Shown in pieces: positions 15,444-25,089 of a stretch of 34,337 nucleotides of DNA. The notes below the pieces were generated by a model, which was given only the letters and a program-made list of their open reading frames with translations, ran no database searches and was not told the DNA's origin. The DNA is from Chromatiaceae bacterium (lineage in GTDB: Bacteria > Pseudomonadota > Gammaproteobacteria > Chromatiales > Chromatiaceae), in the NCBI GenBank assembly GCA_022340195.1, contig JAJDOL010000358.1, positions 1 to 34,337 on the forward strand, read 5' to 3'. Each line of letters begins with the position of its first letter. Positions within the stretch are counted from its first letter, which is position 1. The position numbers and the translations under genes were made by a program.

Positions 15444-16535
15444 GTGGAAGTTAGCGCCCCAAAGATCAATCTGCTGGACCTCGACAAAAAGGGCTGCGAG
15501 GACTTGGTCGTCGCCCTGGGTTTTAAGGCATTCCATGGCCGCAATCTGTTCAAGTGGATACACAAGCAAGGCGTTGTCGACTTCGAGGCGATGACCGACA
15601 TCTCCAGGGCCCTGCGCAAGCGTCTTGGTGATGAGACAGAAATCCTCTTACCGCAGCTGATCGACGCGCAACCATCCGCCGACGGCACTCGCAAGTGGAT
15701 CATGGAGTTGGCCGACGGCCAGCGGGTGGAAACCGTGCTGATTCCGGAGGGACGCCGGGCGACCGTGTGTGTCTCCTCTCAGGTCGGTTGCTCCCTGGAT
15801 TGCAGCTTCTGCGCAACGGCGCGCCAGGGATTTAACCGCAACCTGTCGGTGGGAGAAATTGCTGGACAAGTCTGGCACGCAACACGCGAGCTCGGCGAGG
15901 CGCCCAGCAATGTCGTCCTGATGGGCATGGGGGAGCCATTGGCGAACTTCGATGCTGTGGTGACCGCCATGGATATCATTCAGGACGACCTAGCCTACAT
16001 GCTCTCCAAGCACCGGGTCACACTGAGCACCTCCGGTGTTGTTCCCAACATTTATCGACTGCGTGAAGTCAGCGACGTCTCCCTCGCCGTTTCGCTGCAC
16101 GCACCGGACAACGCCCTGCGCGATCAGCTCGTGCCTATCAACCGCAAATACCCACTGGAAGCGCTGCTGCCCGCCTGCAGCGCATTTATCGACGGCGACA
16201 AGCGCCGTCGAATCACCTGGGAGTACGTCATGATCGACGGTGTCAACGACAGCATCGATCACGCCAAGCGGCTGGTCCGGCTGCTGGAGGGCATACCATC
16301 CAAGCTGAATCTGATCCCCTTCAATCCCTTTCCGGGATCCGACTTTAGGACCTCGACACCGGTACAAATGGAGCGTTTTCGGCAGCGGGTCCTGCGATCC
16401 GGTATTGTGGCCACGACGCGCAAGACCCGCGGGAACGAGATCGCAGCCGCCTGCGGACAACTCGTAGGGATGGTCCGGGATCGCAGTCGCCGCACCGCTA
16501 CCCGGCGATGCTCTGTTGGAGCAGTAGAGCTATGA
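15444..16535 (+). CDS. rlmN: Dual-specificity RNA methyltransferase RlmN (radical SAM)
   Basis: Methylates C2 of adenosine 2503 in 23S rRNA and A37 in a set of tRNAs, using radical SAM chemistry. The iron-sulfur motif is CSLDCSFC (C116, C120, C123), followed by ATARQGFNRNLSVGEI. GMGEPLANFD, STSGVVPNI and the C-terminal methyl-carrier cysteine in GNEIAAACGQL (about C337) are also visible. The frame is open from an ATG at 15357, but I prefer GTG at 15444: it has AGGAA 8 nt upstream, and the resulting 363 aa starts close to the family N-terminus. The last codons overlap pilW by ATGA, so translation of the two is coupled. Confidence 0.95.
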   Translation: MEVSAPKINLLDLDKKGCEDLVVALGFKAFHGRNLFKWIHKQGVVDFEAMTDISRALRKRLGDETEILLPQLIDAQPSADGTRKWIMELADGQRVETVLIPEGRRATVCVSSQVGCSLDCSFCATARQGFNRNLSVGEIAGQVWHATRELGEAPSNVVLMGMGEPLANFDAVVTAMDIIQDDLAYMLSKHRVTLSTSGVVPNIYRLREVSDVSLAVSLHAPDNALRDQLVPINRKYPLEALLPACSAFIDGDKRRRITWEYVMIDGVNDSIDHAKRLVRLLEGIPSKLNLIPFNPFPGSDFRTSTPVQMERFRQRVLRSGIVATTRKTRGNEIAAACGQLVGMVRDRSRRTATRRCSVGAVEL

Positions 16536-17302
16536 GTCGGCACCGAACCCAGGGGCTATTGTTTTCTCTGATCGCCTGTTTGCTGCTGGCGGCCTGCACC
16601 GGTAGCGCTTTTCGCAGCGGCGGCGGGCCGGATGACCTGGATGAAGGCGGCAAGGAGCGACCCGGGGACATCTATGTGAAGCTTGCGGTCGAGTACCTTA
16701 GACAGGGGCAGACGGAGACCGCCCTACGTAAGGCCAACCAGGCATTGGACAAGGACCCCGACAACGCGCAGGCCCATAACGTCATCGCCCTGATTTACCA
16801 AAGGCTGAGAAAGGACGAGCTGGCGGAAAAGCACTTTCGCAAGGCCACGAGCCTGCAACCCCAGGACCCTTACGTCCTCAATGCCTACGCCAGCTTCCTT
16901 TGCGACAGGCGCAAGTTCGCCGACGCCGAGGCTCACTACAAGAAGGCCCTGGCCAGCCCGTATTATTCGACGCCCTGGGTCGCAACTACCAACATGGGAA
17001 CCTGCGCTAAGCGCAGCGGCAACGGTAACAAGGCAGAGACATATTTCCGCGACGCGCTGAGCACAAATCCCAGCTTCGGACCCGCCCTGGGTGCGATGGC
17101 CGATCTGGAGTACAGCCGCGGCCGCTCCAAGTCCGCCAGAACCTATCTAGACCGCTACTTCAAGGTCGCCCAACCAACACCTCAGGTGCTCTTACTGGCC
17201 GTCAGGGTCGAACGCAAGCTGGGGTCACGCAAGCGATCTAAGACCTATGCCCAGATGCTACGCAAGAGCTATCCAAACTCGCCGGAAGCCCGTCAACTAT
17301 AA
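16532..17302 (+). CDS. pilW: Type IV pilus biogenesis/stability lipoprotein PilW (PilF)
   Basis: A 256-aa outer-membrane lipoprotein that helps PilQ secretin multimerise and stabilises type IV pili. The signal peptide LLFSLIACLLLAAC ends in the lipobox LAAC. The mature part is TPR repeats: IYVKLAVEYLRQGQTETALRKANQAL, AHNVIALIYQRLRKDELAEKHF, VLNAYASFLCDRRKFADAEAHY, TNMGTCAKRSGNGNKAETYF. The start is the ATG in the ATGA overlap with rlmN; an upstream in-frame ATG at 16508 would spoil the signal peptide. Other pilus genes are not in the window. Confidence 0.93.
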   Translation: MSRHRTQGLLFSLIACLLLAACTGSAFRSGGGPDDLDEGGKERPGDIYVKLAVEYLRQGQTETALRKANQALDKDPDNAQAHNVIALIYQRLRKDELAEKHFRKATSLQPQDPYVLNAYASFLCDRRKFADAEAHYKKALASPYYSTPWVATTNMGTCAKRSGNGNKAETYFRDALSTNPSFGPALGAMADLEYSRGRSKSARTYLDRYFKVAQPTPQVLLLAVRVERKLGSRKRSKTYAQMLRKSYPNSPEARQL

Positions 17303-17317
17303 GGCTCCGCGGCCTCC

Positions 17318-18361
17318 ATGAGCGCCTATTTCGCATCACCAAAGGAGGACGACGACGGGGAGCTGTCCGACGGCCCGGGAAGGCGCCTTCGCGCCGCCCG
17401 CGAGTCACGGGGGCTGGAGCTGGCTCAGGTCGCCGACCAGTTGTACCTGAGCGCGACCGTGATCGAGTCCCTGGAACAGGAGGATTACGCGGCTTTGGGG
17501 GGCCAGGTCTTCGTCGCCGGGTACATCCGCAAGTACGCACGCCTGGTCGGGTTGGACCCCGAGTCGCTGCTTGCCGCCTATCACAAGACAGCGGCCCAGA
17601 GCGGCCCTGTGCGTACCCGCATCGCGCCGCGCGCCTCCCGGCAGGTCCGCAGCGGTCACCTTCTGGTTCGCCTAACCAGTGCGGGAATCTCGATCCTTCT
17701 GGCTGCCCTCGCCTTCCTCTGGTGGCAGGGCCGACAGACGGATACAGAGGTTGAAAGGACCGACTCCTCCGCGGCGCGGAATACCTGGTCGACGACCAAG
17801 CCCGATACGGTTTCGCCTCCTCAGATACCGGACCTCCCCGCCGAGACCGACCGGATCGTGGTTCCCGAGGCGGATTCGGCCCCGGAGCCGGAACTGGGCA
17901 CACGAGCCCCGCAACCTGAAAGTCCCAGCGCACCTTCGGCGACGGAGCAGCAGCAGCCGAGCGCCGTTGCCACAACAGAGGATAGCGACGAGGCAAGCAC
18001 GGACGACAACCAAACCGCCAACCCGGAATCCCCGCCATTGACGAGGCCGCGAGGCGACGAAGAGCCTGTGGCGAGAGAGGAAGGTGAAGCAGAAGAAGCC
18101 CCCGCCGAAGCCCGCGAGATCGTGATGCGTTTCGACGGCCCCTGCTGGGTGGACGTGCGCGGCAGCGAGGGCAAGTACAAGCTCTTCGGCGAGATGAAGA
18201 AAGGCGACCGACACGTTCTGGAGGGCAAGCCACCTTATTCGGTCATACTTGGAAACGCAGCCGCGGTAGAGATTACGATTGGCGGAACCGCATTCGATGT
18301 GAGCGCCATCGCCCGAGGCAACGTCGCCCGCTTCACGCTGAACCCGAACGAGACGCCCTGA
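17318..18361 (+). CDS. rodZ: Cytoskeleton protein RodZ
   Basis: A bitopic inner-membrane protein that links MreB to the cell-wall elongation machinery. Residues 20-90 form a cytosolic Xre-type HTH ([25 protein letters not shown], then [17 protein letters not shown]). A TM helix follows near residues 118-137 ([13 protein letters not shown]). Next comes a long periplasmic linker rich in Pro, Glu, Ser and Thr, and the C-terminal beta domain (DUF4115) ending around [13 protein letters not shown], including [21 protein letters not shown]. At 347 aa it has the typical length. It starts 15 bp after pilW. The next gene is hisS, not the ispG often seen here. Confidence 0.95.
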   Translation: MSAYFASPKEDDDGELSDGPGRRLRAARESRGLELAQVADQLYLSATVIESLEQEDYAALGGQVFVAGYIRKYARLVGLDPESLLAAYHKTAAQSGPVRTRIAPRASRQVRSGHLLVRLTSAGISILLAALAFLWWQGRQTDTEVERTDSSAARNTWSTTKPDTVSPPQIPDLPAETDRIVVPEADSAPEPELGTRAPQPESPSAPSATEQQQPSAVATTEDSDEASTDDNQTANPESPPLTRPRGDEEPVAREEGEAEEAPAEAREIVMRFDGPCWVDVRGSEGKYKLFGEMKKGDRHVLEGKPPYSVILGNAAAVEITIGGTAFDVSAIARGNVARFTLNPNETP

Positions 18362-18401
18362 CCCCCGGTCTGCTTCGCCGACCTTTACCATTCAGGACCA
18401 A

Positions 18402-19685
18402 ATGGCACAAAGTATCCAAGCGATCAGAGGAATGCACGACATTCTTCCGCAGCATATCGCGCTGTGGCAGTCTCTTGAAGACCGCGCCCGAGCCGTGCTC
18501 GACGGCTACGGTTATCGGGAAATTCGCACGCCCCTGGTAGAGGTAACCGAGCTGTTCAAACGCTCGATCGGCGAGGTCACGGACATCGTCGAGAAGGAGA
18601 TGTACAGCTTCGATGACCGCAACGGCGACAGCCTTAGTCTGCGCCCCGAAGGTACCGCGAGCTGCGTGCGAGCCGCCATCGAGCACGGCCTGCTCTCGGG
18701 ACCTCAGCGCCTCTGGTACAGAGGCCCGATGTTTCGGCGCGAGCGCCCGCAGAAGGGTCGTTATCGGCAGTTCCATCAGATCGGCGTCGAGGTTTTCGGG
18801 CTGGAGGGACCGGACATAGATCTGGAGGTCGTGCTGCTGACCCGGCGCCTTTGGAATGCCGTGGGTCTCGGCGATTTGAGGCTGGAGATCAACAGTCTGG
18901 GTGAGGGCGACGAGCGTGCCGCCTTCCGCAGTGAACTGGTACATTATCTCGGGGGCAATTTGGAGCGTCTGGACGAAGACAGCCGCCGCCGGCTCGAGAC
19001 CAACCCGCTGCGCGTGCTCGACTCCAAAGACCCGAGTATGCAGGAGGTGATCGCCGGAGCGCCGCGCATCCTGGATCACCTCGGCAATGAATCACGAGCG
19101 CACTTCGATCGCTTCTGCACCGGTCTCGGCGATGCCGGTATCGACTACGAGATCAATCCACGCCTGGTACGCGGACTCGATTATTACAATCGCACCGTTT
19201 TCGAGTGGATCACCGACAGCCTCGGCGCCCAAGGCACCGTGTGCGCCGGTGGACGTTACGATGCGCTGGTCGCCCAGCTCGGGGGACGCCCAACCCCCGC
19301 GGTGGGCTTCGCCCTCGGGCTGGAGCGCATGGTCTCCATGCTCGAGGCTGGAGCACTACCGTCGGAGAGAGGTCTGGACGCCTATCTGGTCGCGGTCGGG
19401 GACGGACCTCAAGGCAAGGCGTTGTTGATAGCCGAAGCACTGCGCGATGCCCTACCCGAGTTGCAACTGTTGTGTCACTGTGGCGGGGGCAGCTTCAAGA
19501 GCCAATTCAAGAAGGCGGATCGCAGTGGCGCCCGCTATGCACTGGTAATTGGGGAAGCAGAGCTGGAGCGCGGAGTCGTGGGCGTAAAACCCCTACGCCG
19601 GGAGGCCGAACAGACGGAGGTAGCGCTGGAGGAATTGGCGGCCTTCTTTGCCACGAAAGCCGAGCCAAATTCAGACGACAAATGA
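18402..19685 (+). CDS. hisS: Histidyl-tRNA synthetase
   Basis: A class II aminoacyl-tRNA synthetase that charges tRNA-His in the cytosol; 427 aa, the normal size. Signatures: IRGMHDILP at 8-16, motif 2 [21 protein letters not shown], the histidine-specific [13 protein letters not shown] and [13 protein letters not shown], and motif 3 GFALGLERM. The C-terminal anticodon-binding domain includes [26 protein letters not shown] lies 5 nt before the ATG. It begins only 40 bp after rodZ and is followed by yfgM and bamB. Confidence 0.98.
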   Translation: MAQSIQAIRGMHDILPQHIALWQSLEDRARAVLDGYGYREIRTPLVEVTELFKRSIGEVTDIVEKEMYSFDDRNGDSLSLRPEGTASCVRAAIEHGLLSGPQRLWYRGPMFRRERPQKGRYRQFHQIGVEVFGLEGPDIDLEVVLLTRRLWNAVGLGDLRLEINSLGEGDERAAFRSELVHYLGGNLERLDEDSRRRLETNPLRVLDSKDPSMQEVIAGAPRILDHLGNESRAHFDRFCTGLGDAGIDYEINPRLVRGLDYYNRTVFEWITDSLGAQGTVCAGGRYDALVAQLGGRPTPAVGFALGLERMVSMLEAGALPSERGLDAYLVAVGDGPQGKALLIAEALRDALPELQLLCHCGGGSFKSQFKKADRSGARYALVIGEAELERGVVGVKPLRREAEQTEVALEELAAFFATKAEPNSDDK

Positions 19686-19710
19686 GACCGAGAAACCGCG
19701 GGAGAGCCTT

Positions 19711-20340
19711 GTGAGCATTTACGAGACCGACGACGAAAAAGCCGAGGCAATAAAGAAATGGTGGAAGGAGAACGGCTTTTCCGTCGTTGCCGGCGTTACA
19801 ATCGGGCTCGGGGCTATTTTCGGCTGGCGCGCCTGGACCGACTACCGGGACTCGGTGGGGCAGCAGGCCTCTGCGGCTTTCGAGCAGCTCTTGGTAAGCG
19901 CCGACAGAGGCGACACCCAATCCGCGCTCGCGCAGTCGAGGCTGTTGGGCGAGGAATTCTCTTCCACCACCTATGCCACCCTGGTGTCCCTGGTACAGGC
20001 CCGCGTCGAGCTCGACGCCGGAAATCCCGGCGGCACGCGCACCGCCCTGGAGAAAGCGATCGCTGACTCACCGGACCCGGGAATAACGCGCATCGCTGCC
20101 TTGCGCCTGGCCCGTCTCCTGATTGCCGAGGGCGATCTCGAGGCGGCGGCGAGTCTGGTTAACAAACACGATGACGGCGGCACCTTCTCCGGCGATTTCG
20201 CCGCCGTTCGCGGGGATATCGCGCACGCTCAGGGGCACACGTCCGACGCACGCGCCTCCTATGAGAAGGCGATCGCAACGGGGGCTCCGAACCCGGATCA
20301 GCTACGCTTGAAGCTCGAGAACCTGCCCCCGGCAGGCTGA
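19711..20340 (+). CDS. yfgM: YfgM family ancillary SecYEG translocon/envelope protein
   Basis: A 209-aa inner-membrane protein with one TM helix near residues 22-42 (VVAGVTIGLGAIFGWRAW) and a periplasmic TPR-type domain. E. coli YfgM associates with SecYEG and PpiD and hands envelope clients to chaperones. The typical N-terminus YETDDEKAEAIKKWWKENG is present. GTG at 19711 is chosen because GGAG lies 6 nt upstream; an earlier in-frame ATG at 19648 lies inside hisS. It sits between hisS and bamB, as is usual in gammaproteobacteria. Confidence 0.92.
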   Translation: MSIYETDDEKAEAIKKWWKENGFSVVAGVTIGLGAIFGWRAWTDYRDSVGQQASAAFEQLLVSADRGDTQSALAQSRLLGEEFSSTTYATLVSLVQARVELDAGNPGGTRTALEKAIADSPDPGITRIAALRLARLLIAEGDLEAAASLVNKHDDGGTFSGDFAAVRGDIAHAQGHTSDARASYEKAIATGAPNPDQLRLKLENLPPAG

Positions 20341-20354
20341 GTCGGGAGACTCCA

Positions 20355-21575
20355 ATGTACAGAGGCTCCCTGACCATTCTCTCACTGCTCCTGCTCAGCG
20401 GCTGCAGTAGTATTCCTTGGTTCGGCGGGGAAGAGGATCCGCGCCCCCCCACGGAGCTCGAGGATCTAAAGTCTGAAATCAGCGTCAACACGCTGTGGTC
20501 CGCCGACGTCGGCGAGGGAACGGATAAGCGCCGGCTCAACCTGATACCGGCGGTCCGTGGCGACCGTCTCTATGTCGCCGATGCCGAAGGGCGCGTCGTC
20601 GCCATGAACGCCGCCACCGGCAAGGTCCTGTGGCAACGCGAAACGGGCCTCCCCTTCAGCGGAGGCCCCGAGGTAGATGGCAACTACATCGTCCTCGGGT
20701 CCAGCGACGGCGACCTGGTCGCTCTTTTGGAACGCGACGGTACCCCCCTCTGGAATGCCCGGCTGGACAGCGAGATTCTCTCCATACCCCGCATTGCCGG
20801 ATCCAGGGTTCTGGTCCACACTCTGGACGACAGCGTCTACGCCTTCGACCTGGGCTCGGGCGATCGGCTCTGGACCTACAGTCACCAAGCCCCGGTCCTC
20901 ACCTTGCGCGGCAGCAGCACCCCCGTTCTCACCGAAAACAGCGCCATCGTCGGTATCTCCGGCGGCAAACTGGTAAATCTCGAGCTGGAGACCGGCCTGC
21001 CGCTGTGGGAGACCACCGTGACTCCGCCGCACGGCCGCTCGGAGCTTGCACGCATCGCCGACATCGATGCCGACCCCGTCATCGTCGAAGGTATCGTCTA
21101 CGCCGCTACCTACAACGGCGATTTGGCTGCTGTCGACCTTGCCAGCGGCTCCGTCCTGTGGCGCCGACAGCTCTCCGCCAATGCCGGGCTTACAGCGAGC
21201 TCCGGCGTGCTCTATGTCACCGACTCCGACGATCTGGTCTGGGCCGCGAATCCCACCGACGGAACCGGAATCTGGAAGCAGGAGGGGCTCAAGTACCGAC
21301 GGCTGACAGCGCCGGCGGTGCTCGGCAACCTGGTCGCGGTCGGCGATCTCGATGGCTATGTGCATTGGCTGGATCGGCGCGACGGCCGCATCGTCGCACA
21401 GGTGGAGGTGGCTGACGGGCCCATCAGCGGTCGCCCACAAGTATCGGGTGGCAAGCTGTTCGTCTACGGCGACGACGGCACTGTCGCCGCGCTCTCGGCC
21501 GGGTCGCCACCTACACCACCGCGAACACCCCCGCCGGTGCAGGATGCCGGTAACGAGAACACACCTACCCGCTGA
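20355..21575 (+). CDS. bamB: Outer membrane assembly lipoprotein BamB
   Basis: A 406-aa periplasm-facing lipoprotein of the BAM complex that supports BamA in inserting beta-barrel proteins. The signal peptide [10 protein letters not shown] ends in the lipobox LSGC (C17), followed by SSIPWFGG. The rest is an eight-bladed PQQ-like propeller with repeated G-x-V-x-A-x-x-x-x-T-G-x-x-LW blades ([78 protein letters not shown]). The C-terminus has a Pro/Thr-rich tail of about 25 residues. GGGAG lies just upstream of the ATG. It is 5 bp from der. Confidence 0.95.
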   Translation: MYRGSLTILSLLLLSGCSSIPWFGGEEDPRPPTELEDLKSEISVNTLWSADVGEGTDKRRLNLIPAVRGDRLYVADAEGRVVAMNAATGKVLWQRETGLPFSGGPEVDGNYIVLGSSDGDLVALLERDGTPLWNARLDSEILSIPRIAGSRVLVHTLDDSVYAFDLGSGDRLWTYSHQAPVLTLRGSSTPVLTENSAIVGISGGKLVNLELETGLPLWETTVTPPHGRSELARIADIDADPVIVEGIVYAATYNGDLAAVDLASGSVLWRRQLSANAGLTASSGVLYVTDSDDLVWAANPTDGTGIWKQEGLKYRRLTAPAVLGNLVAVGDLDGYVHWLDRRDGRIVAQVEVADGPISGRPQVSGGKLFVYGDDGTVAALSAGSPPTPPRTPPPVQDAGNENTPTR

Positions 21576-21580
21576 CGCCA

Positions 21581-22981
21581 ATGCTTCCTGTCCTCACCCT
21601 GGTAGGCCGTCCGAACGTCGGGAAGTCGACCCTGTTCAATCGCCTGACCGGTACCCGTGATGCTCTCGTAGCCAATTTTCCCGGATTGACGCGGGACCGC
21701 CAGTACGGCGTGGGCCGCATCGGCCCCACCGGTTATATCCTGGTCGATACCGGAGGTCTAAGGGGAGAGCTCGCGGGCCTGGACGGTCTGACGGAGCAGC
21801 AGGTCGGTCGTGCCCTGGAGCAAGCGGATCATCTGCTCTTTGTCGTGGATGCCCGCGACGGCTGCACCAGCGCCGACTTGGACATCGCGGATCGTCTGCG
21901 GCGGACGGGAAAGCCCATCTCGCTTGTGCTCAACAAGGTGGACCACCTAGATCCGGCCGTGGCCGCGGCCGAATTCCACGCCCTTGGCCTGGGCGAGCCT
22001 TTTGCCATCTCTGCGACGCAAGGCCGCGGGGTGAAGACACTGATCGACCAGGTTTGCCAAGACCTGCCGGAGACCGGATCGGAAACAATCACCGAAGATC
22101 CTGAACGATCCGGCACGCGGATTGCCGTCGTCGGCAGGCCAAATGCCGGAAAGTCGACGCTCATCAACCGCCTGCTAGGCGAGGACCGCTTGGTAACCTT
22201 TGACGCTCCAGGCACGACGCGCGACAGCATCGAGGTCCCTTTCGAGCACAACGGAAAACACTACACACTGATCGACACGGCCGGGGTTCGCCGCCGCGCC
22301 AGGGTCCATGACGCTGTCGAAAAATTCAGTGTAATCAAAACACTGCAAGCTATCGAGCAGTGCAATCTGGTCGTTCTTGTCCTCGACGCCCGGCTGGGCA
22401 TCGGCGAGCAGGACGCCACGCTTGCGGCACACATTCTGGAGAGCGGCCGCGCCTTGGTGATAGCGGTCAACAAATGGGATGGGCTCGAAAACGACGAGCG
22501 CGCAAGGGTGCGGGACGCTTTCGACCGCAAGTTGGGATTCTTGGACTTCGCCGTGGTCCACTACATCTCCGCCCTACACGGAAGCGGCGTCGGCTCGTTG
22601 CTCGACGAGGCGGACTTGGCTGTTGGCAACGCGACCCGCGACCTGAGCACACCCGAGCTGACGCGGATCCTAGAGAATGCGGTGCAGGAGCACCAACCGC
22701 CGCTGGTTCGCGGCCGCCGCATCAAGCTTCGCTACGCCCATCAGGGAGGGCGCAACCCGCCTGTCATCGTCATCCACGGCAACCAGACTGCAGCCGTGCC
22801 TGACAGCTACCGTCGCTATCTCGTCAATCGCTTTCGCCGAGCGCTCGATCTGATTGGAACCCCCCTGCGGCTCGAGCTGCGCACCGGAGTAAACCCCTAT
22901 GAGGGACGCCGCAATCGGCTCACTCCGGCTCAACAGCGAAAGCGGACTCGCCTCCGGCGATATGTCAACCGCAAAAGTTAG
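21581..22981 (+). CDS. der: Ribosome biogenesis GTPase Der (EngA)
   Basis: A tandem-GTPase factor for late 50S ribosomal subunit assembly; 466 aa. The first G domain shows GRPNVGKST at 9-17, DTGG, and NKVD. The second shows GRPNAGKST from residue 185, DTAG in [13 protein letters not shown], and NKWD. The C-terminal KH-like domain ends with basic residues ([16 protein letters not shown]). There is no good ribosome site, so translation is probably coupled to bamB, whose stop codon is only 5 bp upstream. It is the last gene of the series. Confidence 0.97.
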   Translation: MLPVLTLVGRPNVGKSTLFNRLTGTRDALVANFPGLTRDRQYGVGRIGPTGYILVDTGGLRGELAGLDGLTEQQVGRALEQADHLLFVVDARDGCTSADLDIADRLRRTGKPISLVLNKVDHLDPAVAAAEFHALGLGEPFAISATQGRGVKTLIDQVCQDLPETGSETITEDPERSGTRIAVVGRPNAGKSTLINRLLGEDRLVTFDAPGTTRDSIEVPFEHNGKHYTLIDTAGVRRRARVHDAVEKFSVIKTLQAIEQCNLVVLVLDARLGIGEQDATLAAHILESGRALVIAVNKWDGLENDERARVRDAFDRKLGFLDFAVVHYISALHGSGVGSLLDEADLAVGNATRDLSTPELTRILENAVQEHQPPLVRGRRIKLRYAHQGGRNPPVIVIHGNQTAAVPDSYRRYLVNRFRRALDLIGTPLRLELRTGVNPYEGRRNRLTPAQQRKRTRLRRYVNRKS

Positions 22982-23412
22982 CCAGGGAAAGGACGAACCT
23001 TACAACCTCTGAAGCTCGGTTTGTCTTTTGCGGCGAACGCGCGGCGATCCTCTTTGTGATCTGACAAGTCCGAGCAGCAGAGCTTCGTCTGCACCCATGC
23101 AATAACCGCAGATCTCTGCAATTGGAGAAGTGTCGTGCGCAGGCGTCATATCGTAAATCCACAACAGGCCGATACGACTGCTCTCGGGCGCACGCCGGGG
23201 GCGCAGAGAGCCTCCGCAGGCAACCCGGGCACAAGCGCTAAGCGGCGTTTAACGACCGACTTTTGGTTGCCGAACGCAGGAACCTGCAAGCCTCGCCCGT
23301 GCCTCTACGACCGCTTTCTGAAACAGAATGGCCGTAAACAGGTCCTGGACGGCCCCAGGAGCCCTCCGTTCAACGATCGCGGAATATCTTCACTGACCTT
23401 GTAGATATTGCC

Positions 23413-23448
23413 AAAAAAAACCGCACGTCCGATTTATCGGGCGTGCGG
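23413..23448 (-). terminator. Strong intrinsic terminator, minus strand
   Basis: The stem pairs CCGCACG-t-CCGA (23421-23432) with TCGG-g-CGTGCGG (23437-23448) around a 4-nt loop: 12 pairs including one G-U. On the minus strand it is followed directly by eight T residues (23420-23413). It lies almost 300 bp beyond the hemE stop codon, so it ends either a long hemE 3' UTR or a separate small transcript. Confidence 0.9.
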
Positions 23449-23522
23449 CGAATGCGAGGGACTCGCGGGATTCCTCGGCCCCGAATGATCGAAAGCCGGA
23501 CAAACCCCGCGGACCAAATAAG
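23413..23522 (-). ncRNA. Candidate small RNA downstream of hemE
   Basis: Inferred from layout only. On the minus strand a -10-like CATAAT (23529-23534) and an upstream operator-like palindrome (23536-23554) precede about 110 nt that end in a textbook terminator. No matching -35 box is clear, and no protein frame fits. Alternatively the whole stretch is simply the hemE 3' UTR, whose end could itself be processed into a small RNA. Confidence 0.25.
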
Positions 23523-23535
23523 GCAGAAATTATGC

Positions 23536-23554
23536 CATACGGTCTAACCATATG
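23536..23554. promoter_or_regulatory. Operator-like imperfect palindrome
   Basis: CATACGGT (23536-23543), a 3-nt spacer, then ACCATATG (23547-23554): 8-nt arms with one mismatch. It is next to the CATAAT -10-like box of the candidate small RNA, where a dimeric regulator could act. Confidence 0.3.
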
Positions 23555-23558
23555 ATTT

Positions 23559-23593
23559 AAAAAAATATCCGGCGAATACCCATCGAAACCGGA
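23559..23593 (-). terminator. Possible weak intrinsic terminator downstream of hemE
   Basis: On the minus strand TCCGG (23593-23589) can pair with CCGGA (23572-23568), with an extra CGA/TCG pairing inside the loop. TA and seven T residues follow. The stem is short and interrupted, so it is much weaker than the one at 23413-23448. If it works, the downstream terminator must serve a different transcript. Confidence 0.3.
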
Positions 23594-23601
23594 CAGTAAT
23601 A

Positions 23602-23621
23602 CTGTCGTCACGCGACGACAG
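23602..23621. repeat. Perfect 8-bp-arm inverted repeat
   Basis: CTGTCGTC (23602-23609), ACGC, then GACGACAG (23614-23621). It forms a stable hairpin with a 4-nt loop on either strand or a dimer-binding site. There is no U-tract on either side, so it is not an intrinsic terminator. It lies about 120 bp beyond the hemE stop codon. Confidence 0.6.
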
Positions 23622-23743
23622 CCCGCACACTGGAATGACTCAGCTCGATTTCAGATCGGCGTCCAAAGCGCTCCCATCCTCCCATTCCCTTCTGGGCGGA
23701 CCCCGAGAGAGGGCGAGGCGATCCAACATCGCAAGCTGCACCT

Positions 23744-24844
23744 TCATGCTTGGTGGCGAGGCGAGCCGCCCCGATCCTCGGCGTCATGAAAGGGCCGACT
23801 CAGCGAATGGACCGCTTCCACCATAGCGGCAGCGCGGTCCGGATCCACGTCCGGATTAATACCGTGGCCGAGGTTGAAGACGTGGCCGGAACCCGGACCG
23901 TAGCTTGCAATCACGCGCGCGACCTCCTCGCGGATACGCTCCGGCGAGGCGTACAGGACGCAAGGGTCGAGGTTTCCCTGCAGAGCAACCCGGTCCTGGA
24001 CGAGGCGACGGGCATCACCCAGGTCCAGGGTCCAATCCACCCCGAGGGCATCGCAACCACTTCCCGCCATCTGGCTCAACCAGTTGCCGCCTCCCTTGGT
24101 GAACAGGATCACGGGAACGCGCCGACCCGCCTCTTCGCGGGTGAGCCGCGACAGGATGCGGATCATGTAATCGAGGGACAGCTCCCGGAAAGCGCGAGGG
24201 GTCAGTACGCCACCCCAGGTGTCGAAGATCATCAACGCCTGAGCACCTCGGGCCACCTGGGCATTGAGATAGGCGGCAACGGCCTCCGACAACTTGGCCA
24301 GCAACTCGTGCATCAGCTCTGGGCAATCGAACGCCATGGCCTTCGCGCGAGCGAAGCTCTTGGTGCTACGACCTTCCACCATATAGGTCGCCAGCGTCCA
24401 GGGACTGCCCGAAAAGCCGATCAGCGGAACCCGCCCGTCCAGCTCGCGACGAATCAGGCCCACCGCATCCATGACGTAGCCCAGCTCGTCCTCCATATCC
24501 GGAATTGCCAGCCGTCGCACATCGGAAGCGTCGCGAATCGGGCGCTCGAATCGGGGACCCTCCCCCTCCGTGAAATAGAGCCCGAGCCCCATGGCGTCGG
24601 GGATGGTCAGTATGTCGGAGAACAGGATTGCCGCATCCAGCGGGAAACGCTCCAAAGGCTGCAGGGTGACCTCGCAGGCCAGCTCGGGATTACGGCACAG
24701 ATCCAAAAAACTACCGGCACGGGCGCGCGTCGCCCGGTATTCGGGAAGATAGCGCCCCGCCTGGCGCATCATCCAAACAGGGGTGTAATCCACGGGCTGG
24801 CGCAGCAGGGCACGCAGAAGTTTGTCGTTCTTGAGGTCGGTCAC
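23744..24844 (-). CDS. hemE: Uroporphyrinogen decarboxylase
   Basis: Cytosolic enzyme of haem (and, in phototrophs, bacteriochlorophyll) synthesis that removes the four acetate carboxyls of uroporphyrinogen III to give coproporphyrinogen III. At 366 aa it is normal. Signatures are [16 protein letters not shown] at 22-37 (substrate-binding Arg residues), the catalytic Asp in [31 protein letters not shown], and the C-terminal [13 protein letters not shown]. The start codon is GTG (24842-24844) with AGGGA upstream. It diverges from uvrD. Confidence 0.98.
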   Translation of the reverse strand: MTDLKNDKLLRALLRQPVDYTPVWMMRQAGRYLPEYRATRARAGSFLDLCRNPELACEVTLQPLERFPLDAAILFSDILTIPDAMGLGLYFTEGEGPRFERPIRDASDVRRLAIPDMEDELGYVMDAVGLIRRELDGRVPLIGFSGSPWTLATYMVEGRSTKSFARAKAMAFDCPELMHELLAKLSEAVAAYLNAQVARGAQALMIFDTWGGVLTPRAFRELSLDYMIRILSRLTREEAGRRVPVILFTKGGGNWLSQMAGSGCDALGVDWTLDLGDARRLVQDRVALQGNLDPCVLYASPERIREEVARVIASYGPGSGHVFNLGHGINPDVDPDRAAAMVEAVHSLSRPFHDAEDRGGSPRHQA

Positions 24845-25089
24845 TAGTGGTAATCCCTAGGGTCGTCGCAGCAAGCCGCTGGGTTTTTCGCTGCAGGATA
24901 CTACAGGGAGCCGTTTGCGGCACACGCCGACTTCAGCGCGATCGCGATTTCGATCACGTACGCGGACTGAGACGACTAGGACCTCAGCCGTAACCGCCGT
25001 GCGGGTCGATTTCGCATCCATTTGCGTTCATTCGCGGACTTCCTATCGGCACGTCCAAATCCTTTTCCAGGCTTTGGTAGAATGCTTCG
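24845..25089. other. Divergent promoter region between hemE and uvrD
   Basis: 245 bp that must carry both promoters. TAGAAT (25078-25083) looks like a -10 box only 7 nt before the uvrD ATG, which would give a nearly leaderless uvrD mRNA. No good -35 box or ribosome site accompanies it. I saw no recognisable LexA box (CTG-N10-CAG). Confidence 0.3.

Larger units (their letters stand above)
22982..23743. other. Non-coding region between der and hemE
   Basis: 762 bp between convergent genes. No protein gene is supported: the frame 23390-23611 (minus) runs straight through the strong terminator hairpin, and 23135-23404 (plus) shows no motif. The right half (23410-23625) is AT-richer. It carries two minus-strand terminator-like structures and two palindromes, listed separately. 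I see no terminator on the plus strand for der. Confidence 0.5.

Noticed and set aside
20466-21581. Minus-strand open frame opposite bamB
   Set aside because: Antisense mirror of a clear propeller gene.
23390-23611. 73-aa minus-strand frame downstream of hemE
   Set aside because: It reads straight through the strong terminator hairpin and its T-run, and has no ribosome site.
23750-24847. Plus-strand open frame opposite hemE
   Set aside because: Antisense mirror of hemE; no family features.
24938-24955. GCGATCGC-type palindrome upstream of hemE/uvrD
   Set aside because: A single copy of a short GC-rich palindrome is expected by chance in this DNA.
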